This document shows, piece by piece, positions 52,398-62,400 of a stretch of 64,000 bases of DNA. The stretch is from JADHOX01 sp038120515 (GTDB lineage: Bacteria > Pseudomonadota > Alphaproteobacteria > Rickettsiales > JABIRX01), in the NCBI GenBank assembly GCA_038120515.1, contig JAYOLW010000003.1:37264-101263 (forward strand), in the 5' to 3' direction. Every line of letters begins with the position of its first letter. The stretch's first letter is position 1. The position numbers and the translations under genes were made by a program. The notes beneath the pieces are model-generated. The model was not told the origin of the DNA. It did not search any database and worked only from the letters and a program-made list of their open reading frames with translations.

Positions 52398-53849
52398 ATG
52401 CCGGAACAAATTTCTAAAGCTACAAAAGATGTTTTAAGCAAACTGAAAAGCGTCATGGGCGAGGCTGGCAAAACTAAAAAAATTACTATAAAAAGTAATT
52501 TAAACCAAGATGATGGTAAAAAATTAAAATTAAATGCTGAGGCACCAGAAAACATCAATGACAAACTAATTGAGGATTCATATTCAAGCGCTGCAAAAAT
52601 CGATGAATCATTAGAAAGTCAAACTCCTCTTCAACCAGAGGAACCTGCTCATGAAAATGACAGTCCTAAATCATCACTTGAGACAGAATTTACACTTGAA
52701 GATGATACGATTGAATCTTTAGATGCCAAAGCATCTGAACTTTCCGAGCTTAACGATCATTATGATGACGATAGATCTGAAGTTTTTGAGCGTAATTGGC
52801 AAGCTGCAGTTCAAGAAGAGCTAAAAGATGTCATTCAATTTAATGATTCAATAAATAATTTTGATTCTTTTGATCTTGACCAAGATTTTGGTATCGACAA
52901 AATCAATAATGTAAAATCAGTAATGGATTTGCCTCATACTAAGAACTTAGCCCCTGAGGATTCTGTTGCTGAACCAAAAGAAAATGAGAATACTGATGAT
53001 GATTCTATCATAGAGTTTGCCGATGATACTCAAAATCAAACAACTTTGGATGATGCTGAAGTTTCAACTGAAGCCAATAGTGAAATTATTACCTCAGAAA
53101 CTACAGATCTACACGCAACTGAAGCATCTGACATTACTACAGCAGAAGCTGATAATACTGATAATGAGCAACAATTAGAAGACTCAGAAACATTAGTTGA
53201 AGATGTTCAAACAGAAGTTAGCCAAGATATTTACGAAGCTGAATCTAAAATAAATACAAATTCAGATTCACAAATTAATTTTTCTGAGGCTGAGATTTCT
53301 GATATCAACAATAATCATGATACAATTATTGTAAAACCAAGCCCTCTTCATATTGACAAAGAAGATTTACAACATTTAGATAATCCTGATTCTGATCAAG
53401 ATATTAATTCGATAATTTCAAAGATAGAGCCTGATCCAGAAAATGATCTAAATGAATTTAACAAACTGCTTGACGAAGTCAAAGATTCATATTTTGATAC
53501 GAAAACTAAAAAAGATATTCAGCAAAATAGTTTCACTGATGTTTCTAAAAAAATTAACTTCAAACAAAAAGTAAAGAAAATGCAAAACTCTTCTAATAAA
53601 GTTATGTCTGATTCGACATATAACCGCGCTAAGAATATAATCGATTCTTTTAGAAACCAAATCAACAATAATGTCGAGGAAGAGGTTTTAGAACTGGCTA
53701 ACTCAAATAATGTAAACAATAATGGCATAGAGGATTTTGTCGCAAGTTTATTAAAGCCAATGCTTAAAGAATGGTTAGATGAAAACCTATCACAAATGGT
53801 TGAAGAAATCGTTACTAAAGAAGTAAAGAAACTTACTGAAGACCAATAA
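52398..53849 (+). CDS. PopZ/DUF2497-like polar organising protein with long acidic linker
   Basis: 483 residues. The C-terminal 40 residues (about 444-483: FVASLLKPMLKEWLDENLSQMVEEIVTKEV) match the DUF2497/PopZ oligomerisation end. The N-terminal part begins SKATKDVLSKLKSVMGEAGKT, and between lies a 350-residue acidic, Asp/Glu/Ser/Asn-rich disordered region. Caulobacter PopZ (177 aa) has a much shorter linker. PopZ forms polar condensates; linker length and charge set fluidity, so this one should be very different. RBS GAGG 6 nt before ATG. Confidence 0.82.
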   Translation: MPEQISKATKDVLSKLKSVMGEAGKTKKITIKSNLNQDDGKKLKLNAEAPENINDKLIEDSYSSAAKIDESLESQTPLQPEEPAHENDSPKSSLETEFTLEDDTIESLDAKASELSELNDHYDDDRSEVFERNWQAAVQEELKDVIQFNDSINNFDSFDLDQDFGIDKINNVKSVMDLPHTKNLAPEDSVAEPKENENTDDDSIIEFADDTQNQTTLDDAEVSTEANSEIITSETTDLHATEASDITTAEADNTDNEQQLEDSETLVEDVQTEVSQDIYEAESKINTNSDSQINFSEAEISDINNNHDTIIVKPSPLHIDKEDLQHLDNPDSDQDINSIISKIEPDPENDLNEFNKLLDEVKDSYFDTKTKKDIQQNSFTDVSKKINFKQKVKKMQNSSNKVMSDSTYNRAKNIIDSFRNQINNNVEEEVLELANSNNVNNNGIEDFVASLLKPMLKEWLDENLSQMVEEIVTKEVKKLTEDQ

Positions 53850-53850
53850 A

Positions 53851-55062
53851 TTAGGTTCTATAAAGAGTATTAATTTTTATATAATCATTGGTAAGGTCGC
53901 AGCTATAAAAACTCCAAGAGTTGTGACCATTATTTTCAAAACCGAGATCAACATTGATTTCTACTTCTTTATTTGAAGCTAGGTAATCAAATAATTTCTG
54001 TTCAAGTTCTTTATCCATTTTATTGGCATTATCAGCAAATACATCAAAAACGCCTAAAGAGATTGTTAATTTACTAATATCAACATCAATATTAGTTTTT
54101 CCGATTGCCATAGCAATTCGTCCCCAATTTGGATCATTACCAAATATTGCGGTTTTAACTAGGGGTGATTCAGCAATTGATCTTGCGATAATTTTGGCAT
54201 CAGCAATTGATTGAGTATTTTTAACATTTACCTGAATTAATTTTGTGGCGCCTTCACCGTCAGCAGCAATTTGTTTAGCAATATCGATTAGAACATCATC
54301 TAGAGTGTGTTTAAAATCATCTAATATTTCTGAATTATAATTATTTATCTCATCATGTTTTACGGTTTTAGTGGCAAATAATAAGGTTGAGTCGTTAGTT
54401 GAGCAATCAGAATCAACCGAGACAGAATTAAGTGATTTATCAATTGAGGATTTAAGTAATTTATCGAGAATATCGGCAGGAATATTAGCATCAGTAACAA
54501 CATAGCATAAGACTGTTGCCATATTAGGAGCGCACATGCCTGAGCCTTTAGCAAAAGCAGCAATTTTAATATCTTTACCATTAATTTGGCAAATTTTACT
54601 GGCAATTTTAACTTTAAGATCTGTTGTCATAATAGCTCTAGCGGCATCTTCTATAGTTGCAGGATTGGCAAGAGCCGGTTTTAAAGCATTAATAATTTTA
54701 TGATAAGGCAAAGGCTCACCAATTACCCCGGTTGAATTTACTAATATCTCTTCAGGACGACAATTAATCTCAGCGGCATAGGCTTTTACAATTTCATTGA
54801 TAGCAGTTATGCCATGCTGCCCTGTCATAGTATTTGCATTTCCAGAATTGACAATTAGGGCTTTAGCTGAACCAGTTTTGGTTATATTACGGCACCAACC
54901 AACTGTTGGTGAGGTTATAGAGGATTTAGTATAGACACCCGCAACATTTACTTCATTATCAAAATGAATAAGTAATAAGTCATTTCGATTATATTTAATA
55001 CCAGTATGACCAACAGCTATATGCATTGCATCAAAACTATTTATTTCATTTACCATATGCAT
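53851..55062 (-). CDS. argJ: ArgJ, ornithine acetyltransferase
   Basis: 403-residue ArgJ of arginine biosynthesis: acetyl transfer from N-acetylornithine to glutamate. Autocleavage occurs at the Ala-Thr in GSGMCAPNMATVL, giving two chains. Typical C-terminal YSCDLTNDYIKINTLYRT is present. It has no other arg genes in the window. It converges with popZ-like gene (2 bp apart). Ornithine made here would feed the polyamine operon. Confidence 0.95.
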   Translation of the reverse strand: MHMVNEINSFDAMHIAVGHTGIKYNRNDLLLIHFDNEVNVAGVYTKSSITSPTVGWCRNITKTGSAKALIVNSGNANTMTGQHGITAINEIVKAYAAEINCRPEEILVNSTGVIGEPLPYHKIINALKPALANPATIEDAARAIMTTDLKVKIASKICQINGKDIKIAAFAKGSGMCAPNMATVLCYVVTDANIPADILDKLLKSSIDKSLNSVSVDSDCSTNDSTLLFATKTVKHDEINNYNSEILDDFKHTLDDVLIDIAKQIAADGEGATKLIQVNVKNTQSIADAKIIARSIAESPLVKTAIFGNDPNWGRIAMAIGKTNIDVDISKLTISLGVFDVFADNANKMDKELEQKLFDYLASNKEVEINVDLGFENNGHNSWSFYSCDLTNDYIKINTLYRT

Positions 55063-55094
55063 AGGAGAAAATTAAAGCAAAAATATGAACAAAG

Positions 55095-55892
55095 TTAAAA
55101 ACCCCAATAAATACAGCAAAGCATTATAGTACCAATTAGGATTCTATAGGTACCAAGAATTCTAAAGCCGATATTGGAAATTATCTTACTGAAATTTAGA
55201 ATAACAAAATAAGCAACAAAGAAAGTTACAATAAACCCAATTATTAGAATATTATAACCATCAATTATTAGATTATGATAATTATTATAAAGATCATAGA
55301 TTGTTGCTGCGAAAATTGTTGGTATCGCAAGAAAGAAAGAGAATTTTGCAGCCGCTTCTCTTTGCACGCCAATTAGCATAGCACCGATTATTGTTGAACC
55401 TGATCTGGACATACCAGGAATTAAAGCTAGGATTTGAAAACAACCAATAATAAAAGCTTTTTTAAAGCAAACATCTTTAATATTTGTAATAGTAACTTGT
55501 GGTAATAATTTATCGATAAAAATCATTAAAACGCCACCAAATATCAAAGAGCAAACTATAAAGTTAAGATTAAAAATAAAACTCTTGATGATAGCACCAA
55601 AATAACCACCAATGACTAGGATAGGCATAAAAGCAATCAGAAACTTTAGATAGAAATCACGATTTTCTTTATTAGCTAAATTAAGCAAGGGCTGAAATAA
55701 TTCACGACGATAGATAATAAATAAGGGCAGAATTGCCGCAAATTGAATAATAATTTCAAAACTATAATCAGGAATAGCAGAGAAATTTAGTATTTCAGCA
55801 GCAAAAACTAGATGCGCGGTTGACGAAATTGGTAAGAACTCAGTTATTCCTTCAACAATAGCTAAGATTAAGGCTTTAAAGATATCTAACAT
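55095..55892 (-). CDS. uppP: Undecaprenyl-diphosphatase UppP/BacA
   Basis: 265-residue polytopic enzyme recycling undecaprenyl diphosphate for peptidoglycan synthesis. Motifs EGITEFLPISSTAHL and PGMSRSGSTI are intact, with about eight helices. The frame is open to 55946 through the tRNA-Leu gene, but the ATG at 55890-55892 gives the family's start (MLDIFKALILAIVEG), so it is chosen. Confidence 0.95.
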   Translation of the reverse strand: MLDIFKALILAIVEGITEFLPISSTAHLVFAAEILNFSAIPDYSFEIIIQFAAILPLFIIYRRELFQPLLNLANKENRDFYLKFLIAFMPILVIGGYFGAIIKSFIFNLNFIVCSLIFGGVLMIFIDKLLPQVTITNIKDVCFKKAFIIGCFQILALIPGMSRSGSTIIGAMLIGVQREAAAKFSFFLAIPTIFAATIYDLYNNYHNLIIDGYNILIIGFIVTFFVAYFVILNFSKIISNIGFRILGTYRILIGTIMLCCIYWGF

Positions 55893-55902
55893 AAAATATA
55901 AA

Positions 55903-55989
55903 TGGTGCCTCTGGTCCGACTTGAACGGACACGTCCCGAGGGACAACAGATTTTGAGTCTATCGCGTCTACCAATTCCACCACAGAGGC
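55903..55989 (-). tRNA. tRNA-Leu (anticodon CAA)
   Basis: Class II tRNA: acceptor GCCTCTG/CAGAGGC, D arm region GTGGTGGAATTGGTAGACGC, anticodon stem ATAGA/TCTGT around CTCAAAA (anticodon CAA), long variable arm, T loop TTCAAGT, CCA encoded. Decodes UUG. Confidence 0.95.
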
Positions 55990-56001
55990 ATAAATTAGAA
56001 A

Positions 56002-56078
56002 TGGGGCGAAAGACCGGGATCGAACCGGCGACCACCAGAGCCACAAACTGGTGCTCTACCAACTGAGCTACTTCCGCC
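56002..56078 (-). tRNA. tRNA-His (anticodon GTG)
   Basis: Acceptor GGCGGAAG/CTTTCGCC shows the extra G-1:C73 pair typical of tRNA-His. D arm AGCTCAGTTGGTAGAGC, anticodon loop TTGTGGC (GTG), T loop TTCGATC, CCA encoded. Confidence 0.95.
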
Positions 56079-56172
56079 ATAAATCAAGTTTCGGCATAAT
56101 AAAGACATAATTTCTAGCTGCAAGTTTAATTATCTCGAAGTTTTAAATTAAATAAGCAAATTTTTGTCTGAC

Positions 56173-57810
56173 CTAAAATCCGATTGCAGCAGGACTGTTA
56201 GGACTATGAATCCTCTCTTGATGTTTTGGAGATATCTGTTTTTTAAATTTATCAACAGGGGTTTGTAGGTGAGCATCTGATATTAATCTATCATTACTGT
56301 TAGGACTAGTACGCCTCAACTGTGCTTTACTATTATCAACAGGGGTTTGCACTTCTTTATCTTCTGATATTAATCTATCATTACCTTTAGGACTATGTTC
56401 ATTAATATTATTACCAGCACTATCAAAAGACTTTCCTCTGTTTGAATCGGAACTTCGAAAAAAAGGAGTTTTAGTTGGAGATGATGTTATTGGAAGCTTA
56501 AAAATTTCTTTTGTAACATAATTTTGATATTGATCAGCAAGAATATGAAATCGATTATCTTTGATACTATGTTTCATTTCATCAATTTTCCCGATAAAAT
56601 CATCTAATTTTTCAAGTTTAATAGTTTTTAGATTAAATAGATAAGTCAAATGAAGGATTTGCTCATCTAAAAAATTAATTTGAGAAGATTCTTCAGAATA
56701 TGATTGTGATCTTGGTAATGAAGAATCATGAGATTGTTCGCGCTTTTCAATTAAAGCTTTTTTCTCTTTAATTAATTTAGATTGTTCGATTGTTATATCC
56801 TGAAATTTCTTACTAAAAAGTTCAACAAGGGTATTTTGCATAAAATGCTTATGGTATATATCAGGTTGAATGTGCTCCATTTGCTTTAAAAATAATTCAT
56901 CAATTTCAAATTTCTTACCATATTTAATTAAGAAATCTTTAAAAATCGTATAAATTTTAAAGTTAAAACTATCTTTATCACAGATAGCTTGTAATTGATC
57001 AAGTTTAATTGGTTTTGCATATAACTCACTGACTTCGGAAAGATCTTCAACACTAAGATTTCGTCTATGTAACGATTTTAAAAAACTAAGTAATCTAACA
57101 AGATCAGAATCTTTTTGTCCAAATATTGAGTTATATTTCGTAAAATATAATTCAGCTAATTCATTGATTAATCTTTGACAAATAGTTAAATCAGATATTT
57201 CTGTAAGCTTTAATCTAAAGTTTTTAACTGTTTTGTAAGCTATTAGCAATTTATTTACATTTAAATCATCAAGTTCTGTTTTAAGATCAAGGTCTTTTAT
57301 AGCTTCAAATAACGGGATGACAAATTTACTATCCTTTAATTCTAAAAGCATAGCATCTGCATTAAAAATATTTTCATCCTTTAAACAAGCAATAAAGCGC
57401 TTTGCTAGATAGTATTGAGTAAATTTTTTTAATACATTGTTCAATGCCTCAGTTTCACTAGCATCTTTAATTTTATCAGATAATTCAGATATAGCTTTTA
57501 TTGAATTTCTTAATTGATCTATGCTTAACTTATCAAGTTGATTCTCTATACCATGCTTAGCTATAGACATAAAAAACTTATCCTTTCTACCAAGCATATC
57601 TTTATAACTTGACTCTAGAGCTTGTTTGACTGTTTCTTGATTTTGATTTTTTAATATCTCAAAGAAGATATTAACTGGTCCATCGCTAATTTTTGAAGTA
57701 GTCTTTAATCTTTGCGGTGATTGCTGCGATAATTGAAGCTCAATTTGATCAGTAAGCTTATAAATATCATCATAATCAAAATCTTGATTTTTTACTGGCA
57801 CTTTTCTCAT
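56173..57810 (-). CDS. Large helical protein with repeated C-terminal motif, unknown
   Basis: 545 residues from the chosen ATG at 57808-57810, which follows an AAGAG ribosome site; the earlier ATG at 57822 sits immediately behind a terminator T-run and has no such site. The body (about 1-430) is helical and charged, with no known domain and no signal peptide or membrane helix. The C-terminal 120 residues are disordered and repeat NDRLIS...QTPVD twice (SPKGNDRLISEDKEVQTPVD, then NSNDRLISDAHLQTPVD). It is one of three adjacent large unknown proteins; secreted effector is a guess. Confidence 0.75.
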   Translation of the reverse strand: MRKVPVKNQDFDYDDIYKLTDQIELQLSQQSPQRLKTTSKISDGPVNIFFEILKNQNQETVKQALESSYKDMLGRKDKFFMSIAKHGIENQLDKLSIDQLRNSIKAISELSDKIKDASETEALNNVLKKFTQYYLAKRFIACLKDENIFNADAMLLELKDSKFVIPLFEAIKDLDLKTELDDLNVNKLLIAYKTVKNFRLKLTEISDLTICQRLINELAELYFTKYNSIFGQKDSDLVRLLSFLKSLHRRNLSVEDLSEVSELYAKPIKLDQLQAICDKDSFNFKIYTIFKDFLIKYGKKFEIDELFLKQMEHIQPDIYHKHFMQNTLVELFSKKFQDITIEQSKLIKEKKALIEKREQSHDSSLPRSQSYSEESSQINFLDEQILHLTYLFNLKTIKLEKLDDFIGKIDEMKHSIKDNRFHILADQYQNYVTKEIFKLPITSSPTKTPFFRSSDSNRGKSFDSAGNNINEHSPKGNDRLISEDKEVQTPVDNSKAQLRRTSPNSNDRLISDAHLQTPVDKFKKQISPKHQERIHSPNSPAAIGF

Positions 57811-57824
57811 AAATCTCTTCATAT

Positions 57825-57849
57825 AAAAAAAAGGGGCTTAAAAAGCCCC
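57825..57849 (-). terminator. Terminator between two large genes
   Basis: Minus strand GGGGCTT, TTT, AAGCCCC, then eight T. It follows the 57862-59406 gene and lies only 14 bp before the chosen start of the next gene, so it may act as a leader attenuator. Confidence 0.85.
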
Positions 57850-57861
57850 TAGATTTAATTA

Positions 57862-59406
57862 TTAACGACTATAACCACCCTTACTTCTATCAGCACTACG
57901 ACCATTTTCAGCTCTTTCAGCATATGGAGGACCCTTTCTTGAATCAGCAGGGTGCTGTCCACGATCTTGATAAGCACTATGAATTTTATTAGTAGCTTTA
58001 TTTAATTGCTCAGCTTGAAATTCAACTTTATCGTTTTTAACAGAAGCAAATGTTGCAATTCCACCAACAACAGGTGCTAAAACAGCAGCAGCTATAAGAG
58101 CCGTACCACCTGTACCAACTGCAGCTAACGCAGTTAGAATCGCAAAAGCAATAATTGTCACAGTCCCCACACCCACAGTTGTTTTAGAAGTATCGGAGAT
58201 TAATGAAAATTCTTTAGAACTAGCTGATTCAGTGTTTTCAAAAAAATTAGTCGATTCAGGAACTTCTTCTTTTGATTCATCACGTCGTCTATTACTAGAT
58301 CTATCATCATCTCTATCATTATTTCTATCTTTCTTATTAGATAGAGCTTTTAAAATCGTTTCTTTGTTTTTATCATTAAATTCCTCAGCTACATCTATTA
58401 TAGTTTGTTCAAAACTATCACCTAGAGCTTTTCTAAGGGTTCCATTACTAATTCGTGTTTTTAAAACAGTTTTAACTTCAGCTTGAGAATCTTGATCAAA
58501 TAATAATCTTGCAAAATTCTCAGATTTAAATAGCAATTCAATACCTCTATTATGTTTATAAGCAATCAACTTATCTAATATATCTGGTAGATTCTCAACA
58601 GTAATATAAGGTTCTGAAGGGCCATTCACTGAAAATGTGTTATCCTCTATTGCCTTATCAAGAACTTTTAAATATTGTTCTTTATATTTACTAATAAAAT
58701 TATCACTAAGATCTAAAAGCATTTGCACTGGTGTATAACCAAGCTCAGTTTCTTGAAGTATTTTCTCATAGGTATTATAGATATGAGAAAAATCATCCAT
58801 ATCATTTGATCCTATTATAGTTGACATGAAATGTTTTTTTATAAAATCTATTGAATCCTCTCTATTTAAGTTAACTTCATCTATCTGTTGAGCAAAAATT
58901 TTAGCAGCAAGATCTTGCTTATATCCTGAATCATCAATAGTATAAAACTTTAAATCTTCTCTAGGGCGCGAAGAATAAAAATCCGTTTTGGATTGCTTCT
59001 CAAAATAAGCAAAAAAATCATCAAAATGTTTTTTATATTTGTTATACTCTGCTTCAAAACTCCCCTGATTTGCTTTTGGTGCAATATCAGCCTTTAACTC
59101 AGTTAAATATGAAGCTCCTACACTTCCACGCAAAGAGCCAGGAGGTGGTGGTGGTTGATTTGATGACGGAATATATTCATCAATTTGACCCCCACGTACT
59201 AAAGCAGTATAGATTTTTGTAATATCATCCAATATTTCAGTAGAATCTTTTGTTAAAATACCAGAATCAAATATTAATCTTTGTTCTAAATCATTATCTG
59301 AAATTCCTTGAATAACATGAGCACATAATCTAAGATGTTCATCTTGAATACCTTTATTCGCAAAAGTTTGTAAAACTTGTGTCATCTGTTGTTTTGTTAA
59401 ACTCAT
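57862..59406 (-). CDS. Large protein with C-terminal hydrophobic hairpin, unknown
   Basis: 514 residues. Regions: helical N-domain (1-85), a polyproline stretch QPPPPPG near 84-90, long helical middle (110-360), a charged low-complexity segment (KKDRNNDRDDDRSSNRRRDE, about 365-384), two adjacent hydrophobic helices with Gly/Ala (about 415-455, VTIIAFAILTALAAVGTGG then ALIAAAVLAPVVGGIATFA), and a disordered basic tail. This looks like a membrane-inserting C-terminus without signal peptide. No family recognised. Neighbours are similarly large unknown proteins. Confidence 0.75.
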   Translation of the reverse strand: MSLTKQQMTQVLQTFANKGIQDEHLRLCAHVIQGISDNDLEQRLIFDSGILTKDSTEILDDITKIYTALVRGGQIDEYIPSSNQPPPPPGSLRGSVGASYLTELKADIAPKANQGSFEAEYNKYKKHFDDFFAYFEKQSKTDFYSSRPREDLKFYTIDDSGYKQDLAAKIFAQQIDEVNLNREDSIDFIKKHFMSTIIGSNDMDDFSHIYNTYEKILQETELGYTPVQMLLDLSDNFISKYKEQYLKVLDKAIEDNTFSVNGPSEPYITVENLPDILDKLIAYKHNRGIELLFKSENFARLLFDQDSQAEVKTVLKTRISNGTLRKALGDSFEQTIIDVAEEFNDKNKETILKALSNKKDRNNDRDDDRSSNRRRDESKEEVPESTNFFENTESASSKEFSLISDTSKTTVGVGTVTIIAFAILTALAAVGTGGTALIAAAVLAPVVGGIATFASVKNDKVEFQAEQLNKATNKIHSAYQDRGQHPADSRKGPPYAERAENGRSADRSKGGYSR

Positions 59407-59468
59407 TATTTTACCTTAAAATTATTATTTATACACTATTTATAGAAATTGTAATCAAAAACTTACAT

Positions 59469-62400
59469 TCAAAATTTTCCTAACGATTTTCCGCTATTTC
59501 CTTTTGAATCCAAATATTGTTGTGCAAAAACTCCTATCGTTTCGCCACTTCTATCTGAAACACCTCCATGATGACCTGATCCACTAAAACCTTGTCTTGC
59601 TCTTTGATCTTCTCCTCGTCCTCTTTGTTGAGATACAGGACTACTAAGACCAGCAAGAAGTTCATCAATATTTGATCTCGGTTTTTCTTGAAGACCTGAT
59701 CCTCTTACACTCTGTCTTGGTCTTTGATCTTCTTCTCGTCCTCTTTGTTGAGATACAGGACTACTAAGACCAGCAAGAAGATCATCAATATTTGATCTCG
59801 GTTTTTCTTGAAGACCTGATCCTCTTACACTCTGTCNNNNNNNNNNNNNNNNNNNNNNNNNNNNNNNNNNNNNNNNNNNNNNNNNNNNNNNNNNNNNNNN
59901 NNNNNNNNNNNNNNNNNNNNNNNNNNNNNNNNNNNNTCATCAATATTTGATCTCGGTTTTTCTTGAAGACCTGATCCTCTTACACTCTGTCTTGGTCTTT
60001 GATCTTCTTCTCGTCCTCTTTGTTGAGATACAGGACTACTAAGACCAGCAAGAAGATCATCAATATTTAGTCTCGGTTTTTCTTGAAGACCTGATCCACT
60101 TAAACTCTTTATTTGTCTTTGACCTTCTCCTCGGCTTCTTGGTTCAGATACAGGAGTACTAAGACCAGCAAGAAGATCATCAATAGTTGTATTTGCTTTA
60201 CCACTACCAACAAGAGGTGATGTTGTACCAATCTGCCTAGCTGCCCTAACACTTCCAACAGCACTAGAAGTCATTTGCGTTATTGAAACATTAGGAGTGC
60301 TAGTTCTCTCTCGAGTTCTTACAGGTGCTACAAATGTAGTTTGCGCTATTTGCTGTAAAACGGAATCTTGTAATTCATGAAATTGAATCATAAATTTTTT
60401 ACTAGCAATTTGATTAAAATCAACACTTTTAGACAAAAGAACATCGAGTTCTGCTTGAATTTTATTAACATCATTTTTCTTACCTGCAAGGTATATTCTA
60501 TGTTCACGTTTATCCGTAATTTTACTTGCGTCATGTGGCCTACAAGCTTCTAATTTACCATTTAAAACAGCGAAAATCTCTTGTGCAAGTTCATTTTGAT
60601 TTTTTGCAATTGAAGTACTTAATGGATGTCCTTCTGCTATAGCTTCTAATCCTGATTTATCGAGTTCAGTTTTAACAGCTGCTAAAGCATTGATTTTTTC
60701 AATAGGAGATACTTGATTTCCTAGAATAGCATCTATTTCTTTATTAAAAAACGCAACTTTTTCATTAAGTTTTGCTCCAATTTGAGCTCTTAATTCTGCT
60801 ATACCTGGTAAATCTTTATAAAATGTATTACCAGCTAAACCTCGAAATACTTTATCAGCTTTAACAAAATTTTCTTGAGCTATAGCATCTTGTCCTGCCC
60901 TTAAACTTTCTATAAATCGAGATTGATGTTGAGAAAACGAGTCAAAAGCATCATTAAGACCTTGCTGACCAATGTCACCAAAATAATCTAATTGACCTCC
61001 CTGAACATCTTGAATAAGTTGATTATTTTGTTCAATAATTTTTGATTGTGCTATTAATGTTTGTGCTGATGTAATTTGACCTTTAACTTCTTTAATCTTA
61101 GCCTGCAAGTATTGAGATTCTTCCTTTGTTTTTGTTAAAGCTGTTTCTACATAATCTTTTTGTGCAGGATCTACATATTTATTATCTTTAAATGATTTAA
61201 ATGCATCTTCTAAACCACTTAGACTACCAAAGTCATTAACTGTCAATCCCTCCTTCCCTTCAACTTCATGAAAAAACATATCTTCGAATGTTGTAGCTTG
61301 TTGATAGGATTTCACTTCAGCATCTAAAGCTTCTTGTTCTAATCCTGTGTATTTAAGCACAACGTCTGTTCCTAAAAACGCTACTAGTTCTTCTTGAGAA
61401 TTACAAGCACTTACTTGTGTCTTTATAAAATCTACATAAGGCAATTCTGGACTAGCAGAATGTTTATTTGCATTTCTAATTGCTTCAAGCATATTTATCT
61501 TAGACTTCTCAGTTCTCTGAGCATCTTCTATAACTCTATCTTTAAATGCAGCAAGTTCTTTTGCTTGTTTAGCTACTATATCGTCCTTATGCTTAGCAAC
61601 CTTACCAGCTAAAGACTCGTAACCTGCTACAGTCAATGCACTTAATTTTTCTCCCTCATGTGTTATAACAAATTTATCTGTATTTCCTAATTGATTTGTA
61701 TCTACTAAACGATCAAAATAAAATTCTGAACCTTCATTAAAAGCTTTATCCACTATGTCATCCAATGTTTTACCTTGATAAACAGTATTAAATTGCTCAA
61801 CAATTTCTGGCAAAACAGCAGCTGCACGGCCATCAATAGTTAAAGTAAATTCACCATCAACTTCTTCTACATTAAAAATCAAATCGGTACCACAATTTTC
61901 TCTAGTAGTATCTTCTTCTATAGCTGCACCAAATGTATTGTCTTCACCTACAACTTGAGTCATGAACGAAGTAATATCAAGTTTTTCCTTTTCTGGACCC
62001 TGCTGAGTAACTACTTCATCCAGATCCTCATCGGACATGTACTCTTCAACACTTGAAGCATCTAATCTCTCTTGTTGAACTGTTACAAAAATTGATTGAA
62101 ATTGTCCTAAAATAGCTTTTAATTGAGTTTGATCTACACCATCTTGGAAAAAAGGGCTAAATCTTTCATCCTGTTCCATATATCTCACAACATCGTTTAA
62201 ATCTTTTCCTTGATCTATTAATCGTCCAATAACAAATTCTCTATCAACGTCTTGAGTAAATAATTGAGCAATCAATGCATCAGAATTTATCACTTGTTCT
62301 TCAAACACCCAATGTTCTGAACCCTCTTTAGCAGCTTTTAATTTGTTACTAGCAGCTTGAACAAGTTGAATTTGAGCAGCGGAGGGTTGTTGCCCTCTAT

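Noticed and set aside
55893..56080. Frames across the tRNA-Leu and tRNA-His genes (N-terminal extension of uppP, small ORF 55886-56080)
   Set aside because: They run through tRNA sequence; uppP has a proper start at 55892.
58232..58486. Plus-strand frame in the second large unknown gene
   Set aside because: Antisense shadow of a Ser/Arg/Asp-rich segment; no support for coding.
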